From assembly GCF_964283195.1 (NCBI RefSeq), contig NZ_CAXYLH010000002.1: a stretch of 64,000 bases of DNA, one strand, 5' to 3'. The stretch is from Paratractidigestivibacter sp003150175. GTDB lineage: Bacteria; Actinomycetota; Coriobacteriia; Coriobacteriales; Atopobiaceae. The notes under the pieces are model-generated. The model was not told the DNA's origin and made no database searches. It worked only from the letters and a program-made list of their open reading frames with translations. Both the position numbers and the translations under genes were made by a program. Below, one piece after another: positions 45,001-53,112 of this stretch; positions within the stretch are counted from its first letter, which is position 1, and the number at the start of each line of letters is the position of its first letter.

Positions 45001-45993
45001 ATCTTCGACTTCGTGAACCGCATGGACTCCGGCTCCGCGAACCGCCGCGTGGTCGAGGCGCTCATCTGCTCGGGCGCCTTCGACTCCACCGGATACACCC
45101 GCATGCAGCTCATGCGCCTTGTCGACAAGAACAACCCGGACAACATCATCGACGCCGCGACGCGCAAGCAGAAGATCCGCGCGACGGGGCAGGTCTCGAT
45201 GTTCGATATGTTCGCGGGCGTCGAGGGCGCAGGCTTCGAGGAGACGAACCCCGAGCCCGACGGCGTGGAGTGGGACCGCTCGGTCAAGCTTTCGCGAGAG
45301 CACGAGGTCCTCGGCCTCTACGTCTCGGACCACCCGCTGCGCCCGTACGCCTACGCCCTGGCGAAGGCGCGCGACTACAGCCTCTCGGACATCGAGGTCT
45401 CGACCGAGGTCACCGACTCGGCGGGCGGCGTCCACGAGCAGTTCAAGGTGCCCGAGGGCAAGGTGCTGCGCTTCGCGGGCATGGTCTCGGCCATCCAAAA
45501 GAAGACCACCAAGAACGGCGACCCCATGGCCATCGTCACCTTGGAGGACATGGAGGGCGAGGTCACGCTCGTCATCTTCCCCAAGCTCTACAAGAAGTGC
45601 GCGGCCACCCTCGCGGGCGAGGTCGACCCCGAGACCGGCGAGGCCGCGGGCGACGTCTTCGTCAAGGTCTCCGGCAAGCTCGAGCGCAGTGACCGCGGCA
45701 ACCAGGTCATCTGCATGGAGGTCGAGCCGCTCGTACTGAACGACCGCACGAACCGCCCCAAGGTCCTCGAGATCAACATGCCCGCGAGCAGCCTGACGCG
45801 CTCGCGCATGGACGACCTCGGGAGGATCCTCGCCGCCTACCCCGGCCTCGACCACGTGGAGGTTCGCGTGGAGTCGGTCTCGGGCGACGTCATGCGCATG
45901 GAGCTGCCCTGCACCGTCGACGCGCGCAACATGGTCCTTCTCGCCGAGGTGACCGACGCCATCGGCAGGGCCGGCAAGGTCCTCGTCGCGTAG
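42091..45993 (+). CDS. dnaE: DNA polymerase III alpha subunit
   Basis: A 1300-residue protein, longer than the usual 1150-1170. ATG 42091 is preceded by AAGGAACC. The PHP domain opens with FVHLHNHSDFSILDAATRI and TDHGYMFG. About 65 extra charged residues (about 55-115, including the stretch from ECRKYND to ANRPELL) interrupt it before IKPIFGCEAYF. The palm catalytic motif is PDIDMDFDDERR, preceded by GPGRGSAAGALVAYAMDI; the finger motif AYAFNKSHSAGYA, helix-hairpin-helix, and OB fold (LRFAGMVSAIQKKTTKNG) follow. It is the replicative polymerase of the chromosome. A long plus-strand open frame upstream is not part of it. Confidence 0.95.
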   Translation: MAFVHLHNHSDFSILDAATRIPDMVKRAVDLHMPAIALTDHGYMFGVPDFDLECRKYNDAQNDMKQWKHDVECFKKDWELEEPEPDADGAGPHDRVHAQWASDVEVWESSGHDLSAVEANRPELLIKPIFGCEAYFITDDCIEKGTKQHRYHLLLLAKNETGYVNLMKMMSEAGSGDMFYYYPRTTLDMLRRYHEGIICSSACVSGIIPRMYFSGQPDKAKEWALTYKEIFGDDFYLEVQDHGLEDPSWGGFNDRTLSEQIIRLGHELGIKVIATNDNHYLTREDAPTQDILSCIGTASKVDDVNRKRMTGTEFYVKSEEEMRELFSWAPEVIDNTLEVAAKCDYELDWTHMYLPKFPGLREGETSEERFREECEKGLAVRYGEDWKNVEIGGWNVLDRLNHEYNIICTKGFADYFLIVQEYVQWAKRNGIGVGPGRGSAAGALVAYAMDITTFDPLSNGLMFERFLSPQRTEMPDIDMDFDDERRLEVVQHVREVYGPERVCHVITYSTIKAKQAINDACRVLGYPVWQGQKLSKMISGDPKAKLKFVLNKTEGKEDMYSPDFEEAYKKDEDARRIIDSALSIEGLHRGEGVHACAVLIAPTPVNDHVPTKVDTKGGVEITQYEGHSVADMGLLKMDFLGLRTLTVISKALANIRAAYPNPEDIDRMPDVVKQTIKPGATCVDINVDKIPFDDPKIYELMGKGHTAGVFQIESAGMTATIKGMQPKEYRQVVALIALYRPGPLGAGMVTSYINRMNGKEPVAFYDDRLSDILDETYGTMVYQEQVMQISMKMSNFTPGESDSRIRKPVAKKKIKMLTDQIFHWEGNGADETIYDHWINGAVENGYKKEVAQRIWDDVLEFASYAFNKSHSAGYAILVMQTAWLKAYFPKEYMASVLTSYMGKTEKIVHYVTAYRREGVAILPPDINESGRDFTATPDGVRFGFAGIRGVGEAVGEAIMAERDRAGEFRDIFDFVNRMDSGSANRRVVEALICSGAFDSTGYTRMQLMRLVDKNNPDNIIDAATRKQKIRATGQVSMFDMFAGVEGAGFEETNPEPDGVEWDRSVKLSREHEVLGLYVSDHPLRPYAYALAKARDYSLSDIEVSTEVTDSAGGVHEQFKVPEGKVLRFAGMVSAIQKKTTKNGDPMAIVTLEDMEGEVTLVIFPKLYKKCAATLAGEVDPETGEAAGDVFVKVSGKLERSDRGNQVICMEVEPLVLNDRTNRPKVLEINMPASSLTRSRMDDLGRILAAYPGLDHVEVRVESVSGDVMRMELPCTVDARNMVLLAEVTDAIGRAGKVLVA

Positions 45994-46019
45994 CCCCAAG
46001 CCCACTGGAGGTTTTGTCT

Positions 46020-47801
46020 ATGAAGATCGCAATCGCACAGGTGCCCTCCGCAAACGGCGACCTCGCCCTCGCTCGCCGCCGCATCGCGTCGTGCTGCGAG
46101 CGCGCCGCCGAGGCGGGGGCGGGGCTCGTCGTGTTCCCCTCGACCGTCGTCGCGCCCGCCGTGCCCGTCCCGATGCCGGACCGCGAGGGGATGCTCGTGG
46201 ACACGGCACAGCTCGTCTCGTCGCTCGCCGAGGGCCTCGCATGTCCGGCCATCGTGCCGATGCCGCTCGCCTCGGCCGACGACCCCGTCATGGAGGCCGT
46301 CTTCCTCGATGGGGAGAGCGTGGTGCCCCTGCGCCTTCTCGGCACGCTCAGGCAGATCGCCTCCGACGACCCGGACGGGGAGGAGGCCCTCTCGCTGCCG
46401 CAGCTCGAGGTCGGCGGACTCACGCTCGGCGTCGCCTTCACCTACGAGGACCTCGATGAGTACGTCGACTACGACTACCACGTGGACGCCGTGCTCTTCC
46501 TCACGACCTACGGCTTCGCCATCGACGACGCGGCGAGCGCCCTGGGCGCGTCGCTCTCCGAGTCCCGCTTCCGGGCGGACGCCGACGCCATGGGCGCCTG
46601 GGTCGTCGGCGTGGGAGGTGTCGGGTGCTGCGATGCGGAGGTCTTCCCCGGCTCGAGCTTCGCCGTGGCCCCGTGGGGAGAGCTCGCCTGCCAGGCCCCC
46701 TCGTTCGAGGAGGCGCTCGTCTTCGCGGACATACAGAAGGGGGCCGAGGGGCCGCTGGCCGCCACCTCACCGGCCCAGGTCTTCGATCCCGCCATCCTCG
46801 CCTGGGAGGCTGCCGCCGAGGGCACGCGCGCGCTGTGCCGCTCCCTCGGCAAGACCACGGCGCGGATCGTCGTCGACGGCGGCATGCCCTCGATGCTCGC
46901 CTGCGCCGTCGCCACCGACGCGCTCGGCCCGACGAACGTGCTGCCGACGGTCCTGACGTGGGGAGACGGGCGCGACGACGCCTCCCGCGAGCTCGTGCGC
47001 AACCTGCGCCTCGAAGCCGACGAGCTCGATGCCGCGGGGCCCGACGCCGCTGGAGACGATGAGCTCGCGCGCGACCTCGCCTGGGCGCGCGTCGCCGCGC
47101 GCGCCCGCAAGGACGGCTCGGCGGTGCTCTCGGCCGCGGACAAGACCGCGCTCGCCTTGGGCTCGGCCCATGCCAGGGACCTCGGGTGCGTCTTGCCCTT
47201 CGGCGACCTGTACCGCTCCGACGTCCTCGCGCTCTCGCGGCTTCGCAACACCGTCTCTCCCGTGGTCCCCGCCGCCGCCCGCGCGAGCTGGCCGCTCGAG
47301 GACATCGCCTCTCTCGCGGGCGGCTCCTCCGCCGAGAAGCGCCTCGAGCAGCTCGACTTCGTGATCTCGAGCTTCATCGAGTGGGAGACCCCGCTCACCG
47401 ACATCGTCGCCGCCTGCGAGAACGAGGAGCTCGCCTGCGCCGTCGTCGCGACGGTGCGCTCGTCCGTCTCCGCGCTCCCCGGCAGGCTCCTCGCGCCCAC
47501 GCTCTCCTCGAAGACGCTCGACGAGGCGCGCGGCGCCCTGGGCCTGGCGTGGCGCGACCATGTGCGGCCTAAGGAGGAGCGCGTCGACCGCGAGGCCGTC
47601 GCGGCGGAGATCGCCGGCGCGTTCGGCCTCGGGGCGGACCAAGCGGGCGGCGACGCGCCCGAGGCTCCGCAGGAGGCGCTCGACATCCTCGGCATGATCG
47701 GGGCTCAGGACGTGCCCGGCGACCATGGCGGGCAGCGGCACGACGGGGGCAAGCCGGGCGACCCCGGGCTCTTCTGGGGATCGCCCTTCTCCGAGAACTG
47801 A
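46020..47801 (+). CDS. NAD synthetase-like two-domain pseudoenzyme
   Basis: A 593-residue protein; ATG 46020 with TGGAGG 8 nt upstream, 26 nt after dnaE. The layout is NadE: nitrilase-type N-terminal domain (1-265) and NAD-synthase C-terminal domain (about 270-560). The catalytic residues are gone. FPE is FPS; the lysine loop has no lysine; the ICED cysteine region reads VAFTYED; the ATP pyrophosphatase loop SGGIDS reads DGGMPS; the NKSE motif reads ADKTA. Yet the frame is intact, with conserved FGDLYRSDVLAL. It is probably a non-catalytic NAD/ATP-sensing or structural protein, or an enzyme with a different activity. A true nadE is expected elsewhere. Confidence 0.75.
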   Translation: MKIAIAQVPSANGDLALARRRIASCCERAAEAGAGLVVFPSTVVAPAVPVPMPDREGMLVDTAQLVSSLAEGLACPAIVPMPLASADDPVMEAVFLDGESVVPLRLLGTLRQIASDDPDGEEALSLPQLEVGGLTLGVAFTYEDLDEYVDYDYHVDAVLFLTTYGFAIDDAASALGASLSESRFRADADAMGAWVVGVGGVGCCDAEVFPGSSFAVAPWGELACQAPSFEEALVFADIQKGAEGPLAATSPAQVFDPAILAWEAAAEGTRALCRSLGKTTARIVVDGGMPSMLACAVATDALGPTNVLPTVLTWGDGRDDASRELVRNLRLEADELDAAGPDAAGDDELARDLAWARVAARARKDGSAVLSAADKTALALGSAHARDLGCVLPFGDLYRSDVLALSRLRNTVSPVVPAAARASWPLEDIASLAGGSSAEKRLEQLDFVISSFIEWETPLTDIVAACENEELACAVVATVRSSVSALPGRLLAPTLSSKTLDEARGALGLAWRDHVRPKEERVDREAVAAEIAGAFGLGADQAGGDAPEAPQEALDILGMIGAQDVPGDHGGQRHDGGKPGDPGLFWGSPFSEN

Positions 47802-47863
47802 GCCGCCTCGGCATACTCGTCTGAGCTTGCTGACTTCGTTCCTCTTCCCATGGCTGCGTATGC

Positions 47864-47882
47864 TAATATAGAACGAGCGTTC
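47864..47882 (+). promoter_or_regulatory. Extended -10 and LexA-like box upstream of ruvCAB
   Basis: TG-C-TAATAT (47861-47869) is an extended -10. GAACGAGCGTTC (47871-47882) directly after it exactly fits the Gram-positive/actinobacterial SOS operator GAAC-N4-GTTC. A LexA bound there would block initiation, so ruvCAB is probably DNA-damage inducible. Confidence 0.65.
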
Positions 47883-47918
47883 TTGTAGGAAGGCCCGCGC
47901 TACGGGAGGGAGGCGGCT

Positions 47919-48425
47919 ATGGTGATCCTGGGCATCGACCCGGGGCTTGCCCACACGGGATGGGGCATCGTCGAGACTCGCGGCGCCGTGTGCCGCGCAC
48001 GCGCCTACGGCTGCGTCGAGACCCGCGCGCATGAGGCGATCGATTCCAGGCTCGGGCGCATATACGACGAGGTCAAAGCTGTGATCGACCGCTTCGGACC
48101 CACCGAGCTCGCCATCGAGAACGTCTACTTCGGCGAGAACGTCAAGTCGGCCGTCGCCACGGCGCAGGCGCGCGGCGTCGCCATCGTCGCGTGCGCCAAG
48201 GCGGGGCTGAGCGTGGGCGAGTACACCCCCATGCAGATCAAGCAGGCGGTGGTCGGCACCGGCGCGGCGGACAAGCACCAGGTCATGTACATGGTGCGCA
48301 ACGTCCTCGCGCTCGACCACGAGCCGCACCCCGACCACGCCGCCGACGCGCTCGCGGCGGCCGTGTGCCACGCGAACCTCACGCGGACCAGGAACCTCGG
48401 ACAGGCAAGGAGTCTCCAGCAATGA
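47919..48425 (+). CDS. ruvC: Holliday-junction endonuclease RuvC
   Basis: A 168-residue protein, ATG 47919. LGIDPGLAHTGWG begins with the first catalytic Asp (D7), LAIENVYFGEN provides the Glu, and the C-terminal HPDHAADALAAAVCH gives the Asp pair. It resolves Holliday junctions by paired nicking. It overlaps ruvA by 4 bp (ATGA). Confidence 0.95.
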   Translation: MVILGIDPGLAHTGWGIVETRGAVCRARAYGCVETRAHEAIDSRLGRIYDEVKAVIDRFGPTELAIENVYFGENVKSAVATAQARGVAIVACAKAGLSVGEYTPMQIKQAVVGTGAADKHQVMYMVRNVLALDHEPHPDHAADALAAAVCHANLTRTRNLGQARSLQQ

Positions 48426-49066
48426 TCGTCCAGCTCACAGGCACGCTCGTGGAGGTGCTGCCGTCGCGCGTCGTCATCGACGTTGGCGGGGTCGGCTACG
48501 AGCTTGGGGTCTCTTCGACCACCGCGGCCGCCCTGCCCCCTGCAGGGGAGGCGGGGGTGACCGTCCTCACCCGCATGATCGTCCGCGAGGACGCAATGGA
48601 GCTCTACGGCTTCGCCACGCGCGAGGAGCGGGCGCTGTTCGACCAGCTCCGCGCGATCTCGGGCGTCGGCCCGAAGCTCGCCCTGGCGGTCCTCTCCACC
48701 TTCACCGCGGCGCAGCTCGCGACCGTCGTTGCCACCGAGGACGCCGCGCGCATGGCGCAGGTTCCCGGGGTGGGAAAGAAGAAAGCCTCGCGCCTGCTCG
48801 TCGAGCTCTCCGACGTGTTCTCTAAGAACGCTGAGCTCAGGGGCCTCGTCGGCCTCGCCGCGACCGGCCCTGGCCAGATCCCGCTCGCAGGCTCGCCCAA
48901 GCCTTCCGCCCCTTCCGTCGACGCCGAAGCTACCGAGGCCCTTCTCTCCATGGGCTTCACGCCCCAGGAGGCCGAGCTCGCGCTCGAGGGTCGTGAGGCG
49001 GCAGGCATCACCACGGTCGAGAAGGCCCTCACCTTCGCCCTTAAGCGCTTAGGGAGCGGTCGCTGA
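48422..49066 (+). CDS. ruvA: Holliday-junction helicase subunit RuvA
   Basis: A 214-residue protein. The OB-fold N-terminus (MIVQLTGTLVEVLPSRVVIDVGGVGYEL), two helix-hairpin-helix motifs (ISGVGPKLALAVLS and VPGVGKKKASRLLVEL) and the C-terminal UBA-like domain III (EALLSMGFTPQEAELAL) that binds RuvB are present. It recognises the junction and recruits RuvB. Start and stop overlap both neighbours. Confidence 0.95.
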   Translation: MIVQLTGTLVEVLPSRVVIDVGGVGYELGVSSTTAAALPPAGEAGVTVLTRMIVREDAMELYGFATREERALFDQLRAISGVGPKLALAVLSTFTAAQLATVVATEDAARMAQVPGVGKKKASRLLVELSDVFSKNAELRGLVGLAATGPGQIPLAGSPKPSAPSVDAEATEALLSMGFTPQEAELALEGREAAGITTVEKALTFALKRLGSGR

Positions 49067-50121
49067 TGTGGGAAGCTGCCGACGACGACCTCTTTGCCAC
49101 GAACGCCCCCGGGGTCTCCTCGGGGTCCCGCGCAGTCACCGGCGAACTCACGGGCGACGACCTCGATCAGGATCGGAGCCTGCGGCCGCGCACCCTCGAC
49201 GACTACATCGGCCAGGAGCGCGTGCGCTCGAACCTGCGGGTGCTCATCGAGGCCGCGAAGGGCCGCAACGAGCCGCTCGACCACGTGATCTTCTCGGGTC
49301 CCCCGGGCCTGGGCAAGACCACGCTCGCGGGCATCGTCGCCAACGAGATGGGCGCCAAGCTCCACACGACCTCCGGCCCCGCAATCGAGCGCGCCGGCGA
49401 CCTCGCCGCGATCCTCACGAACCTGGAGGAGGGCGACGTCCTGTTCGTCGACGAGATCCACCGCCTGAACCATCAGATCGAGGAGATCCTCTATCCGGCG
49501 ATGGAGGACTTCTTCCTCGACATCGTCATAGGCAAGGGGCCTGCCGCCCGCTCCATCCGCATCGACGTCCCAAGGTTCACGCTCGTGGGAGCGACGACCA
49601 GGACGGGCTTGCTCACGGGCCCGCTTCGGGACCGCTTCGGCATCAGCTACCGGCTCGACTACTACACCGCCGAGGAGCTCGCGCAGATCGTCACGCGCTC
49701 GGCGACCATCCTCGGCTTGATGATCGACGAGCAGGGCGCGCTCGAGATCGCATCGCGCTCGCGCGGTACCCCGCGCCTGGCCAACCGCCTGCTCAAGCGC
49801 GTCCGCGACTACGCGAGCGTGAAGGCCTCCGGGGACATCACCTGGCAGGTCGCGGCCGAGGCGCTCGAGTTCTTCCAGATCGACGCCATGGGGCTCGACT
49901 GGATGGACGTGAAGATCCTGCGTGCGCTCTGCGACACGTTCCGCGGCCGCCCGGTCGGCCTCACGACCATCGCCTCCGCGGTGGGGGAGGACCCGAGCAC
50001 GCTCGAGGACGTCTACGAGCCGTACCTGCTGCAGCGCGGCCTCATCGTCCGCACGCCGCAGGGCAGGCAGGCCACGCCCGCGTCCTTCGACCACCTGGGG
50101 ATCGAGCCCCCGGCGCGCTAG
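49066..50121 (+). CDS. ruvB: Holliday-junction branch-migration ATPase RuvB
   Basis: A 351-residue AAA+ motor. RPRTLDDYIGQERVR, Walker A GPPGLGKTT, Walker B FVDEIHRLN, sensor 1 GATTRTGLL, arginine finger region PLRDRFGI, and a winged-helix C-terminus (RGLIVRTPQGRQAT) are all present. It drives branch migration with RuvA. The ATG overlaps the ruvA TGA. Confidence 0.96.
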   Translation: MWEAADDDLFATNAPGVSSGSRAVTGELTGDDLDQDRSLRPRTLDDYIGQERVRSNLRVLIEAAKGRNEPLDHVIFSGPPGLGKTTLAGIVANEMGAKLHTTSGPAIERAGDLAAILTNLEEGDVLFVDEIHRLNHQIEEILYPAMEDFFLDIVIGKGPAARSIRIDVPRFTLVGATTRTGLLTGPLRDRFGISYRLDYYTAEELAQIVTRSATILGLMIDEQGALEIASRSRGTPRLANRLLKRVRDYASVKASGDITWQVAAEALEFFQIDAMGLDWMDVKILRALCDTFRGRPVGLTTIASAVGEDPSTLEDVYEPYLLQRGLIVRTPQGRQATPASFDHLGIEPPAR

Positions 50122-50139
50122 GGCGCGCGGGCACAGGTA

Positions 50140-50145
50140 TACAAT
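50140..50145 (+). promoter_or_regulatory. Possible -10 box upstream of the DUF6483-like gene
   Basis: TACAAT (or TATACA two bases upstream) lies 34 nt before the start at 50179. The -35 is unclear. Confidence 0.35.
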
Positions 50146-50178
50146 CGTCCGGGAACATCCACGTCGGAAGGCGATCAC

Positions 50179-50547
50179 ATGCTTCAGAGGGATTACGTCC
50201 TTGAGCTCATCGGTCAGTTCGCGGAGGCGGTCAAGCGCGCGCTCAAGCGCGCGAAGGCCGGCGACCGGGGCGGCTGCGAGGAGGTGGAGCGGCAGGTCGG
50301 CGACATTCTCGAGCTCGATCACGCGACGGCGCTCGCGCTCGCTCCTGACTCGCTCGTGACCATGATGGTCCTCTCGGGGATGGGCGATTCGGTCGCCTCT
50401 TACGTCTGCTACGCGCTCGACCAGCTCTCGCAGGTCTATGCCCAGATGGGCGACGAGGACCTCTCGCATATCCGCGCGGCCCAGGCGAAGGCCGTGGCGG
50501 AGTCGTTCGACTGCGATTCGGCGGACATCCCCGAGGAGCTCAAGTAA
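50179..50547 (+). CDS. Small helical protein, DUF6483-like
   Basis: A 122-residue protein with CGGAAGG upstream of ATG 50179. It is all-helical. The start MLQRDYVLELIGQFAEAVKR and the following tetratricopeptide-like helices fit the DUF6483 family, which have no assigned function. No signal or membrane segment. It has its own promoter, and is followed by the cell-wall deacetylase gene. Confidence 0.6.
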   Translation: MLQRDYVLELIGQFAEAVKRALKRAKAGDRGGCEEVERQVGDILELDHATALALAPDSLVTMMVLSGMGDSVASYVCYALDQLSQVYAQMGDEDLSHIRAAQAKAVAESFDCDSADIPEELK

Positions 50548-50662
50548 CCGGTCAAGCCCTGCTTTAGAGGGCCTGCGGCCTCTGAAGCCGCTAGTATAGA
50601 ACGAGGCTTAAAGCGGCCTGGGCGCCTTGCGCGCCCAGGCCATTGCGTATAAAGGTGAGAGA

Positions 50663-52315
50663 ATGTCCCAATATCAGAACCGCGGGTGCCTGGGCGGGCC
50701 CGACCACGGGTACTCGCGCGGCGCGGGAGACCAGGGCCCCCGCCGCTCCGGCAAGGCCCATCGCCGGGCCGACTCGTCCTCCTCGCATAACAGTTACACC
50801 AACCTCGGCGGCGGATACGCGCGCAACCAGGGCGCCTATGGACGCGACGGCGGCTCTTACGGGCAGGGCAGCGGCTCTTACGGGCACGCGCGGCCTCGCC
50901 AGGGCGTGCCGCAGCCTCAGCGCGACCGCAGGGGCCACGCGAGCACATCCATGCCCAGGAGGGCCGGCGTCGAGGCGTACTCCGGCCGCCGCGATGACGG
51001 GTGCGGCGCTCGTCGCGGAGGCTACGGGCGGGCGCTCCAGGGGTATTCGCCTACCGCGCGGCCCCGCGGTGGCAGCGCCCCGCGCCGGCGCGGGGCCGCG
51101 CTCGGGCTCCCCAACGCCTCGACGCTCATCGGCTCTGCCGTCGTCATCGTGATCGCCGCCGTTGCCCTCTTTGCTTGGAACACGAGACCCGTCGACATCA
51201 AGCTCAACGGCAGCACGACGAGCGTGAAGGTCGGCTCCACCCTTGACGACATCGTGTCGGCCAAGCGCCTCTCGCCAAAGAAGGGCGACCTCGTGAGCGT
51301 CGGCGGCGACGTCTTGCAGCAGGGCCAGGGGTACGTGTACTCCGCGAGTGTCAACGGGCAGGACATCGACCCCGCCGACTTCGGCTCCTACCATGCCGCC
51401 GACGGCGACGACGTCACTATCGGCGACGGGTCGAACAAACTCGAGGACTACGACGTGAACGTCGTCGAGGAGCAGCCGAAGCTCGAGATGGGCGGCGAGG
51501 CCTGGGGAAACATCACCTACATCAGCCAATGGCCGAAGGTCGGCAAGCGCGAGGTGCGCCACGGCAAGACCTCCGGCGAGACCGCCGACGGCGACGTCAT
51601 CCAGGAGACGCAGAACTGCGTCGTCACGGTCCACCAGATCAAGCCCGACGACCAGAGCAAAAAGCTCATCGCCCTCACCTTCGACGACGGCCCTGCCGAC
51701 CCCTACACCGAGAAGTACCTCAGCATCCTCGACCAGTACGGCTGCAAGGCGACCTTCTTCAACCTCGGTCAGAACATCGAGGAGTACCCCGAGCTCTGTA
51801 AGAAGGTCGTTGAATCCGGCAACGAGCTCATGAGCCACACCTACCAGCACCAGCAGCTGACGAAGCTCGACGCCTCATCGCTGCAGTCTGAGTTCAGCAA
51901 CGCATTCGACTCAATCAACAAGGTCGCCGGGGTCCAGACCACCGGTTTCCGCCCGCCCTACGGCGACTTCAAGGAGTCCTCGTGGCTCAACTCCGGCGGC
52001 CTCGCGAGCGTCTCGGTACTGTGGAACCTCGACTCCGAGGACTGGCGCCGCGCAGGCGTCGACTCCATCGTGAGCAAGTCCACCAACGGCGCGTTCTCCG
52101 GCGCGATCATCCTCATGCACGACGGCGGCGGCCCGCGCGACCAGGACGTCGAGGCGCTGCCCCAGATCATCCAGGCGCTCCAGTCCCAAGGCTACGAGTT
52201 CGTCACAGTGACCGACCTCATGAAGAGCGACTCTTCCATACCGCAGGACATCGCCAACGGCGACGCGAAGATGCCCGACGACTGCACCTGGCCGACCGAG
52301 ATCGCCAACAAATAG
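50663..52315 (+). CDS. Membrane-anchored polysaccharide deacetylase (NodB domain)
   Basis: A 550-residue protein. Residues 1-155 are cytoplasmic, Gly/Arg/Ser/Tyr-rich low complexity (GSYGQGSGSYGH-like units). One membrane helix (about 157-178) follows, then a beta-rich external domain (about 185-335). The NodB catalytic domain (about 340-520) has TFDDGP (metal and catalytic Asp), SHTYQHQQL (metal His pair), RPPYGD, LDSEDW and LMHDGGG. It probably N-deacetylates peptidoglycan or another surface glycan outside the cell. The long basic N-terminal tail is unusual and may interact with the division or wall machinery (inference). Confidence 0.88.
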   Translation: MSQYQNRGCLGGPDHGYSRGAGDQGPRRSGKAHRRADSSSSHNSYTNLGGGYARNQGAYGRDGGSYGQGSGSYGHARPRQGVPQPQRDRRGHASTSMPRRAGVEAYSGRRDDGCGARRGGYGRALQGYSPTARPRGGSAPRRRGAALGLPNASTLIGSAVVIVIAAVALFAWNTRPVDIKLNGSTTSVKVGSTLDDIVSAKRLSPKKGDLVSVGGDVLQQGQGYVYSASVNGQDIDPADFGSYHAADGDDVTIGDGSNKLEDYDVNVVEEQPKLEMGGEAWGNITYISQWPKVGKREVRHGKTSGETADGDVIQETQNCVVTVHQIKPDDQSKKLIALTFDDGPADPYTEKYLSILDQYGCKATFFNLGQNIEEYPELCKKVVESGNELMSHTYQHQQLTKLDASSLQSEFSNAFDSINKVAGVQTTGFRPPYGDFKESSWLNSGGLASVSVLWNLDSEDWRRAGVDSIVSKSTNGAFSGAIILMHDGGGPRDQDVEALPQIIQALQSQGYEFVTVTDLMKSDSSIPQDIANGDAKMPDDCTWPTEIANK

Positions 52316-52357
52316 AGGGATTCGGGGCATCTCGGTGATTCCGAAGCCCAACACGAG

Positions 52358-52400
52358 GACGGGCACGAAGCCGGCGCTTGCCGCAGGCTTCGTGCCCGTC
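52358..52400. terminator. Terminator between deacetylase and HAD gene
   Basis: A perfect 15-bp stem (52358-52372 with 52386-52400) between two convergent genes. Followed by TCCTGTTT on the plus strand. Confidence 0.8.
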
Positions 52401-52425
52401 TCCTGTTTACGCTCCCAAACTTGCA

Positions 52426-53103
52426 CTACAGCTTGATGTCCTCCCAGCTGTCGAGCCAGACGTCGCAGATGCCGCGCAGCGCCTCCTTCGGCTGGCCAGC
52501 CCCCGCGACGTCCACGTCGCACACGAGGAAGCCGGCGGACTTCGCCGACCTCGATCCCGCGAGGATGTCCTCGAAGACCAACGTGCGGGAAGGCTCGGCG
52601 CCTATGCGCCGCGCCGCCTCGAGGTAGATGTCCGGGTGCTCCTTTGACCTCGCGACCTCCTTGCCACACACGACCGCGTCAAATAGGCCCGAGACGTCGA
52701 TGCGCGGAGCCATCGAGGCGAGCACGTGCGGGTCGTTCGTCGTCGCAAGCGCGAGCGGAACCCCGGCCGCGCGCAGCGCCCGCAGGTAGCGCTCGGCACC
52801 GGGGCGCAGCGTCGCCTTCGCCTCGTAGAGGGCCGCCCCCATCCGGTTCCACTCGTCGCATATGTCCTCGACGGAGTCGCGCACCCCGAACGCCTCGCGC
52901 ACCCAGGCCGCGCCCCCAGAGAAGCCGAGCGTGGCGAGCGTCTGGTGCACCTCGGGCGTGTACGGGATCCCCCGTGCCGAGAAGAACGCGCGGTCGACCT
53001 CCTCCCAGAGCGCCTCGGTCGCCGAGAGCGTCCCGTCGAAGTCGAAGATCGCGTAGTCGAAGCCGACGGGCCAAAGTCTGACGGCCGAGATTTCTCTTGC
53101 CAA
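52426..53103 (-). CDS. HAD-superfamily phosphatase/phosphomutase-like
   Basis: A 225-residue protein. TTG start at 53103 with AGGAGA that overlaps the previous gene's stop, 9 nt apart, hence translational coupling. HAD motif I is DFDGTLSATE, motif II LATTND, motif III Lys in CGKEVARSKEHPD, motif IV FEDILAGSRSAKSAG. The cap type is like beta-phosphoglucomutase. Substrate unknown. Confidence 0.82.
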   Translation of the reverse strand: MAREISAVRLWPVGFDYAIFDFDGTLSATEALWEEVDRAFFSARGIPYTPEVHQTLATLGFSGGAAWVREAFGVRDSVEDICDEWNRMGAALYEAKATLRPGAERYLRALRAAGVPLALATTNDPHVLASMAPRIDVSGLFDAVVCGKEVARSKEHPDIYLEAARRIGAEPSRTLVFEDILAGSRSAKSAGFLVCDVDVAGAGQPKEALRGICDVWLDSWEDIKL

Positions 53104-53112
53104 AAGCTTCTC

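Noticed and set aside
42052..46005. Open frame of over 1300 codons antisense to dnaE
   Set aside because: Mirror of strong third-position GC bias in dnaE; low-complexity Val/Leu/Asp/Ala composition, no ribosome-binding site and no family resemblance. The same holds for long antisense frames opposite the genes at 3563, 5188, 7337, 25778 and 38255.
46020..47801. Functional glutamine-dependent NAD synthetase
   Set aside because: Overall fold fits, but the catalytic triad of the amidase and the ATP loop of the synthase are all replaced.
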